DNA of 10,979 nt. It comes from Alphaproteobacteria bacterium (GTDB taxonomy: Bacteria; Pseudomonadota; Alphaproteobacteria; Rickettsiales; SXRF01). The notes under the pieces are model-generated. The model made no database searches and was not told where the DNA came from. It was given only the letters and a program-made list of their open reading frames with translations. The stretch is from NCBI GenBank assembly GCA_020050695.1, contig JAGVKI010000302.1:1-10979 (forward strand), in the 5' to 3' direction. Positions 6,084 to 10,979 of the stretch are shown piece by piece (within the stretch, counting starts at the first letter, position 1; every line of letters starts with the position of its first letter). A program made the translations under genes and the position numbers.

Positions 6084-6737
6084 ATGGGCAGCAGGGCTAT
6101 TACATATCGCATTCTCATTCTCGTTGTCATGATGCTGGCAAGCACACCTGCTTTTGCCATTTCCTCTTATTTTAAAAATATGGGAGCGACACGCTCATCC
6201 AATATTTCGCCGTTCACCAAATGGACCGGCATGGTCATTCGCTATAACCATAATCAGAAAGCTGACGATAGCGATTGTGGCAAAACCCGTTTTCACCCGT
6301 GCTCGGTGATGGAGTGGAAAGGGCTTGTTGATTCCATCGAATCAAAGCCGCTCAGGCAGAAACTGGAAATCATCAATAACTGGTCAAACAGCCACCCCTA
6401 TATAGAAGACATGATCAACTGGGGCATGGAAGACTATTGGGAATCGCCTTACGAGTTTATGGGCATCAGCGGCGACTGCGAAGATTACGCCATCTCCAAA
6501 TATTATTCCCTGCGCGCCAGCGGCGTGCCATCGGATAAGCTGCGTATTATTATTGTGCAGGATTTAAACCTCGGTGGAATCATCCACGCCGTCCTTGGCG
6601 TATATGACGACGGCGACCTATATATATTAGACAATCAGATCAAGCAGGTCACACCTGCGCTTCGTATTTTTCACTACCGCCCTGTATACGGCATTAATGA
6701 AGATGCGTGGTGGTCATATCACCCTACAAATAATTAA
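6084..6737 (+). CDS. LapG-like periplasmic cysteine protease (bacterial transglutaminase-like, BTLCP family)
   Basis: A 217-residue secreted protein. Residues 1-25 form a signal peptide: a basic start (GSRAITYR), a hydrophobic core (ILILVVMMLAS) and an AFA cleavage motif. The mature part has the BTLCP/LapG catalytic triad in family order: Cys132 in SGDCEDYA, His168 in GGIIHAVLGV and Asp183 in LYILDNQ. The NWSNSHPYIEDMINWGMEDYWESP stretch (99-122, cited as a landmark) is also typical of the family. LapG cleaves the N-terminal region of large surface adhesins in the periplasm and so releases cells from biofilm; it is held inactive by LapD when c-di-GMP is high. No adhesin gene lies in this window, so the substrate is unknown. 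Mature length is close to the usual size. Two cysteines at 65 and 73 might form a disulfide. The gene lies 85 bp before a same-strand membrane receptor, suggesting a joint function. The start has only a distant AAGG, but the signal peptide supports it. Confidence 0.9.
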   Translation: MGSRAITYRILILVVMMLASTPAFAISSYFKNMGATRSSNISPFTKWTGMVIRYNHNQKADDSDCGKTRFHPCSVMEWKGLVDSIESKPLRQKLEIINNWSNSHPYIEDMINWGMEDYWESPYEFMGISGDCEDYAISKYYSLRASGVPSDKLRIIIVQDLNLGGIIHAVLGVYDDGDLYILDNQIKQVTPALRIFHYRPVYGINEDAWWSYHPTNN

Positions 6738-6778
6738 TGATATGACTGCACACTGCATGGCGTATTTACATACTTATA

Positions 6779-6784
6779 TATAAT
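6779..6784 (+). promoter_or_regulatory. Possible -10 box upstream of the HD-GYP-like receptor gene
   Basis: TATAAT lies 38 bp before the ATG at 6823, in the gap after the LapG-like gene. No matching -35 box is visible. It may allow separate transcription of the receptor, but read-through from the protease gene is equally possible because no terminator is seen between them. Confidence 0.25.
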
Positions 6785-6822
6785 GATACAGTAGCCAGCA
6801 CAAAGGCCAGGAGACATCGCAT

Positions 6823-8973
6823 ATGCCTGAATCAGCAAAATCAGTTCCGCAGGAAAACCCTAACTTCACCCCAAAGCTTTATGGCATTGCGGCACTCGTG
6901 ACCGTATTAGTGCTTAGCGGGCTTTGGCTTGTATCGCGCTATACGCAGAGCGATTTCCAGCGTGACCAGGCTATCTGGCAGGAAAAGCTGAGCCTGATTG
7001 CCGAGAGCCGGGCAAGCGAAGTCAATAAATGGGTAGCCGAGCATTTCAATGAACTGCGCCTGCTGGCGGATAATCCGTCACTACGCGTTTACATGACCGA
7101 AATACAAATGCAGGAGGCAGCAACACCTGCCCAGGCACCGGCAGAACCTGCTGCCCAGTCCTACCTGCGTAGCCTGCTGCTGTTTTCTGCTGAGCGCACC
7201 GGCTTCATCAACCGCAGTAACATGTCGTCGATCCCGGCCAATGTAATGCCTGAAACCGTCAACGGCGTTGCTATCTTTAATAATAAGAACGAAGCCGTCG
7301 TCTCTACTATATTAAATAATGAAGCGCGCACGATCATGGCGGCGCAGGTCAAAAAGATCGCAGCCGGACAAGAAGGCTTCATTGATATGTTCAAGGCCAG
7401 CGACAATAAACCCTATATGGGCTTTGTCGTTCCTATCTATTCCATTCAGGGCGACCGCAACGCAGCGTCACAGATTGGCCATGTAGTAGGCCTCATCGCC
7501 GCTGACGACGCGTTTTTCGCTTTGCTCAAACACCCCGGAGTTACCGAAAAAACGCTGGAGACCATCTTGGTGCGTAAAGCAGGTGGCAGGCTTCAGTATC
7601 TTTCGCCGCTTCAAGATGGTAGCACACCTCTGGCCAAAGATAATGCCATGGACGCAAATAAATTCAGCGAAGTAAACATGGCCAATAATGTTGGCGGCTT
7701 TGCCATGCAGCAAAAAGACTACCGTGATAAACCGATCCTTGGCACTTCACGCAATATCAACGGCACGCCGTGGACCATGATTGTAAAGATCGACCGTCCA
7801 GAAGCCTACGCATCGGGCAACGACCGCCGCGTCAGCATGATGACGTTTTTCCTGCTGATGATTGCCTTCATTATAATGGTGATCATCGCCATCTGGTGGT
7901 ACGCGCATTCAAAGCGCGCGATTTTCTTGTCGCGCTATTTCCGAAAACTGGCTGCGCAGTCGCAGTCGCAGGAAATGCTGCTTAAGCTGGTGACCGACTA
8001 CCAGCCTGAATCCATCATGATTGTCGACACAAGCAATACCATTCATTTCGCAAACCTGCAGGCAGCAGTCGATGCGAACCTTACCCCAGGCACCCTGACC
8101 GGCAAGTCAATTAAAGACGTGGTGGGCAAGGACAGGGCAGTGCAGATTGGTGGCCAGTGCTTGCAGGCGCTGGAAGATAACGCTGTCGGTTATGACATGT
8201 ATCGCATTCACGCCGATGATAAAGAACGCGTGGTGCGCAGTGCGTTTGTGCCACTTAAATATATCCCTGTACCTTCGCTGTCGAAAAAAGTACCGGGCGT
8301 ATTGGTGGTAGACCAGGATGTAACCGAAGTAGTACATGAGCGTGAGCGCCGCACGAAAACCAGCCAGCAGCTGGTAAACATGCTGGTGTCTCTGGTGGAT
8401 AAGCGAGATCCGTTCTCGGCCAACCATTCGCAGCTGGTATCCAAGGTTGCTTATGAAGTAGCTATCAGTGTAGCGCTTGACCAGAGCATGGTGGAAACCA
8501 CGGAAACCGCTGCACGCATGATGAATATTGGTAAAATCGTCGTGCCGACAGAACTGCTGACCAAAACCAGCGGGCTTACGGAAGAAGAAAAAGCCATCGT
8601 GCGTGATTCGATGAATGTGCCGTCTGACATGCTGCATGGCATCAGCTTTGATGGCCCGGTAGAAGAGACGCTGCGCCAGTGGCAGGAACGTTGGGACGGT
8701 AATGGTCCGCTCGGCCTGAAGCATGAATCGATATTGGTATCCGCCCGGATCATCGCAGTGGCTAACGCGTTTGTCGGCATGATCAGCCCGCGCGCATGGC
8801 GTGATGCTATCCCGGTTGACCAGGCGAACAAGTTCCTGCTGGAAGATTCGGATAAGGCATTTGACCGCCGTATCGTAATCGCACTCATCAACTATGTGGA
8901 AAATCACAGTGGCCGCGAATGGCTCACCAAGATGATGATCGATACCTCAGGCTTCAAAAAAGTAGCACGCTAA
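6823..8973 (+). CDS. Membrane receptor: periplasmic Cache-like sensor, PAS domain, degenerate HD-GYP domain
   Basis: A 716-residue, two-pass inner-membrane protein. TM1 is about residues 19-38; a periplasmic region of about 300 residues follows, with a Cache-like look (AGQEGFIDMFKASDNKPYMG, 181-200). TM2 is about 338-360. A cytoplasmic PAS-like domain covers about 385-505, and an HD-GYP-like domain about 511-705. The last keeps the family frame: LVDKRDPFSANHS (523-535), IGKIVVP (569-575), ERWDGNGPLGL (622-632) and ARIIAVANAF (641-650). Key residues are lost: the HD pair is Met567-Asn568, the next His is Ser596, the HH pair is Trp620-Gln621, the AVAD Asp is Asn648, and GYP has become GPL. Only His535 remains, so c-di-GMP hydrolysis is very unlikely. 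A role as a signal receptor is inferred. AGGAGA 8 nt before the ATG supports the start. It lies 85 bp after the LapG-like protease gene and ends 5 bp from the end of parC. Confidence 0.88.
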   Translation: MPESAKSVPQENPNFTPKLYGIAALVTVLVLSGLWLVSRYTQSDFQRDQAIWQEKLSLIAESRASEVNKWVAEHFNELRLLADNPSLRVYMTEIQMQEAATPAQAPAEPAAQSYLRSLLLFSAERTGFINRSNMSSIPANVMPETVNGVAIFNNKNEAVVSTILNNEARTIMAAQVKKIAAGQEGFIDMFKASDNKPYMGFVVPIYSIQGDRNAASQIGHVVGLIAADDAFFALLKHPGVTEKTLETILVRKAGGRLQYLSPLQDGSTPLAKDNAMDANKFSEVNMANNVGGFAMQQKDYRDKPILGTSRNINGTPWTMIVKIDRPEAYASGNDRRVSMMTFFLLMIAFIIMVIIAIWWYAHSKRAIFLSRYFRKLAAQSQSQEMLLKLVTDYQPESIMIVDTSNTIHFANLQAAVDANLTPGTLTGKSIKDVVGKDRAVQIGGQCLQALEDNAVGYDMYRIHADDKERVVRSAFVPLKYIPVPSLSKKVPGVLVVDQDVTEVVHERERRTKTSQQLVNMLVSLVDKRDPFSANHSQLVSKVAYEVAISVALDQSMVETTETAARMMNIGKIVVPTELLTKTSGLTEEEKAIVRDSMNVPSDMLHGISFDGPVEETLRQWQERWDGNGPLGLKHESILVSARIIAVANAFVGMISPRAWRDAIPVDQANKFLLEDSDKAFDRRIVIALINYVENHSGREWLTKMMIDTSGFKKVAR

Positions 8974-8978
8974 GCTAA

Positions 8979-10979
8979 TCAGCCGCCCGTAAATTTATTG
9001 CTGCGTGGGAAGCCGGTAGGCGGCAGCCTGCCTGCATCAGCACGATTGCCGAGCCATGGCTTCAGATCGGTCTCGGTACGGATTTTACCACCCAGCTGCC
9101 AGCTTAGGCCTTCCTTCAGCGTAAAGACCTGCAGGTCAGAAAGACCGCCATCCTTATATTTCTGAAGCGTTACGCCCTGGCCCTTTTTCATTGGCGGAAT
9201 CTGGGATACTGGGAAGAGAAGCAGCTTACGGTTATCACCGATAACGGCGATATGATCGCCTTCGACAATGGTGCAAAGCGCTGCCTTGTGATTGTCGGTG
9301 AGGCTGAGTATCTGCTTGCCGCCGCGGGTTTGCGCTACGATGTCTGCCGAGTCAACAATAAAGCCTTTGCCCGAAGTCGAGGCAATGAGCAGCCTCAGAT
9401 CGTCTTTATAAATGCACATGTCAACAATATCGACATCGTTTTCCATGTCGATCATCAGGCGCACTGGCTCGCCATGTCCTTTGCCGCGCGGAATTTTGTC
9501 GCAGGGCAGGGTATAGAAGCGGCCATCGGATGCGAACATCAGTAGCTTGTCGGTCGTCTGGCCGTGAAGCTGGAAGCGCTCTTCGTCACCTTCTTTATAT
9601 TTAAGGTCGGATACGTCAAACACATGGCCTTTGACTGCGCGCAGCCAGCCCATCTTCGAGCAGATAATGGTGATAGGCTCTTTTTCAACGAAGGCTTCAA
9701 TGTCGATGATCTTGCCAACAGGCGCTTCCGCAAATTCAGTGCGGCGCTTGCCAATTGGGTTTTTGGCACCAAAGCGAAGCTTGATGTCTTTGATTTCATC
9801 GGCAATTTTCAGCCAGCATTTTTCATCGGAAGCCAGAAGGGACTTGAGTTCCTTCTGCTCTTTGGAAAGTTCGTCATGCTCGCCTTTGATCTGAAACTCT
9901 TCGAGCTTACGCAAGCTGCGCAGGCGCATGTTGAGAATGGATTCCACCTGCACTTCGGTGAGCTTCCATTTTTTCATCATGATCGGCTTGGGCTCATCTT
10001 CTTCACGGATGATGCGGATCACCTCGTCAAGATTGAGATATGCAATGAGCAAGCCAGCGAGCACTTCCAGGCGGTGGGCAATTTTACCCAGGCGATAGTT
10101 GGTGCGGCGGATCAGTACTTCCAGGCGATGGTCGAGGAACGACATCAGCACTTCTTTCAGGTTCATCACCTGCGGTGTGCCCTGGGCGCTCAGTACGTTG
10201 AGGTTCAGGTTAAAGCGCGATTCAAGATCGGTTACCTTGAACATGGATTCCATCAATACTTCCGGATCCACCGAACGGTTCTTAGGCTCCAGTACAATGC
10301 GGATTTCCTCAGCCGATTCATCGCGGATATTGCCCAGTAGCGGCAGTTTTTTGTCCTTGAAGAATTCAGCAATCTTTTCGATCAGCCGCGATTTGGGAAT
10401 CTGGTAAGGGATTTCGGTGATCACGATCTGGTAAAGGCCGTGGCTTAAGTCTTCCTTATGCCATTTGGCACGGATGCGGATAGCGCCGCGCCCCGTTTCA
10501 TAGGCATTGATGATGTTTGCTTCCGGCTCAATAATAATACCGCCGGTAGGAAAATCAGGGCCCGGGATAAATTTCACCAGACGGTCTACTTTACAATCGG
10601 GATGCGCGATCAGGTAATTCAGCGCATCACAGATTTCACCTACGTTATGAGGAGGAATCGAGGTCGCCATACCCACGGCAATACCTTCAGAACCGTTGGC
10701 AAGCAGGTTGGGGAAAGCCGACGGAAGCACCATTGGCTCTGAGTCTTCGCCGTCATAGGTAGGGCGGAAATTCACCGTATCTTCGTCAATGCCGTCGAGC
10801 AGCGCCATGGCCACTTCGGTCAGGCGCGCTTCGGTATAACGCATCGCCGCCGCGTTATCGCCGTCGATAGAACCAAAGTTACCCTGGCCTTCAACCAGTG
10901 TGTAGCGAACAGCAAATGTCTGGGCGAGGCGAACCATCGCTTCATATACAGCTACGTCACCATGCGGGTGGTATTTACC
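8979..10979 (-). CDS. parC: DNA topoisomerase IV subunit A (5' end beyond window)
   Basis: The frame is open to the right edge; 666 residues are present. Topoisomerase IV cuts, passes and rejoins DNA to unlink daughter chromosomes, with ParE supplying ATPase activity. The window begins at [20 protein letters not shown], the helix-turn-helix that includes the quinolone region. The catalytic tyrosine follows in [10 protein letters not shown] (codon at 10836-10838), then the [22 protein letters not shown] block. Tower, coiled-coil gate ([18 protein letters not shown]) and a beta-pinwheel-like C-terminal domain follow. The stretch [20 protein letters not shown] and the tail [20 protein letters not shown] favour ParC of alphaproteobacterial type over GyrA, and no canonical GyrA box (QRRGGKG) is seen. 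The N-terminal part, roughly 70-80 residues, is missing. The position equal to Ser80 of E. coli ParC is Val. The gene ends in TGA five bases from the end of the HD-GYP-like gene. Confidence 0.96.
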   Translation of the reverse strand, partial: GKYHPHGDVAVYEAMVRLAQTFAVRYTLVEGQGNFGSIDGDNAAAMRYTEARLTEVAMALLDGIDEDTVNFRPTYDGEDSEPMVLPSAFPNLLANGSEGIAVGMATSIPPHNVGEICDALNYLIAHPDCKVDRLVKFIPGPDFPTGGIIIEPEANIINAYETGRGAIRIRAKWHKEDLSHGLYQIVITEIPYQIPKSRLIEKIAEFFKDKKLPLLGNIRDESAEEIRIVLEPKNRSVDPEVLMESMFKVTDLESRFNLNLNVLSAQGTPQVMNLKEVLMSFLDHRLEVLIRRTNYRLGKIAHRLEVLAGLLIAYLNLDEVIRIIREEDEPKPIMMKKWKLTEVQVESILNMRLRSLRKLEEFQIKGEHDELSKEQKELKSLLASDEKCWLKIADEIKDIKLRFGAKNPIGKRRTEFAEAPVGKIIDIEAFVEKEPITIICSKMGWLRAVKGHVFDVSDLKYKEGDEERFQLHGQTTDKLLMFASDGRFYTLPCDKIPRGKGHGEPVRLMIDMENDVDIVDMCIYKDDLRLLIASTSGKGFIVDSADIVAQTRGGKQILSLTDNHKAALCTIVEGDHIAVIGDNRKLLLFPVSQIPPMKKGQGVTLQKYKDGGLSDLQVFTLKEGLSWQLGGKIRTETDLKPWLGNRADAGRLPPTGFPRSNKFTGG

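Noticed and set aside
8107..8907. Long minus-strand frame (266 codons) antisense to the HD-GYP-like receptor
   Set aside because: The plus-strand frame has continuous domain homology and a good ribosome binding site; the antisense protein matches nothing and is His/Arg/Phe-rich, as shadow frames often are.
9564..10340. Long plus-strand frame (258 codons) antisense to parC
   Set aside because: parC is unmistakable on the other strand; the antisense product is Phe/His-rich with no motif.

Overview
The window looks like a chromosomal segment of an alphaproteobacterium or a close relative. The best taxonomic evidence is the ParC at the right end, whose active-site block and C-terminal tail ([15 protein letters not shown]) resemble alphaproteobacterial ParC. 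A lysine/alanine-rich histone H1-like protein and a LapG-type periplasmic protease fit a Gram-negative host. Base composition is near balanced, with AT-rich intergenic regions. No rRNA, tRNA, insertion sequence, phage gene or CRISPR array is visible.

Left part (1-4195). A charged coiled-coil protein runs off the left edge on the minus strand (start at 673). Its AT-rich upstream region is shared with a divergent plus-strand gene (881-3058). That gene appears to encode three enzyme domains in one chain: a family 2 glycosyltransferase, a class I SAM methyltransferase and a PAPS-dependent sulfotransferase. It ends 6 bp from the end of a convergent minus-strand gene (3065-4195) for an atypical ECF-like sigma factor. 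Both stop codons lie inside one perfect 20-bp palindrome.

Middle (4196-5203). An intrinsic terminator serves a minus-strand gene for a small histone H1-like protein built from 11-residue repeats encoded by 33-bp DNA repeats. Its translation start is better placed at 4728 than at the longest-ORF start (4740). Upstream lies a 475-bp gene-free stretch holding a perfect 20-bp palindrome, several TGTGAT/ATCACA half-sites and four short words that each occur twice. It separates the H1-like gene from a divergent dolichyl-phosphate-mannose-synthase-like glycosyltransferase (5204-5986).

Right part (6084-10979). A secreted LapG-type cysteine protease (6084-6737) is followed on the same strand by a two-pass membrane receptor (6823-8973) with a large periplasmic sensor, a cytoplasmic PAS domain and an HD-GYP-like domain that has lost nearly all metal ligands. 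In well-studied bacteria LapG is controlled by the GGDEF-EAL receptor LapD. I see no such gene here, so the degenerate HD-GYP protein is a candidate replacement partner, which is the most interesting hypothesis in the window. The receptor gene ends 5 bp from the end of minus-strand parC, whose 5' end lies beyond the right edge.

Two glycosyltransferases, a methyl/sulfotransferase fusion and a LapG-type protease suggest a region concerned with cell-surface glycans and surface proteins, although the genes do not form one operon.
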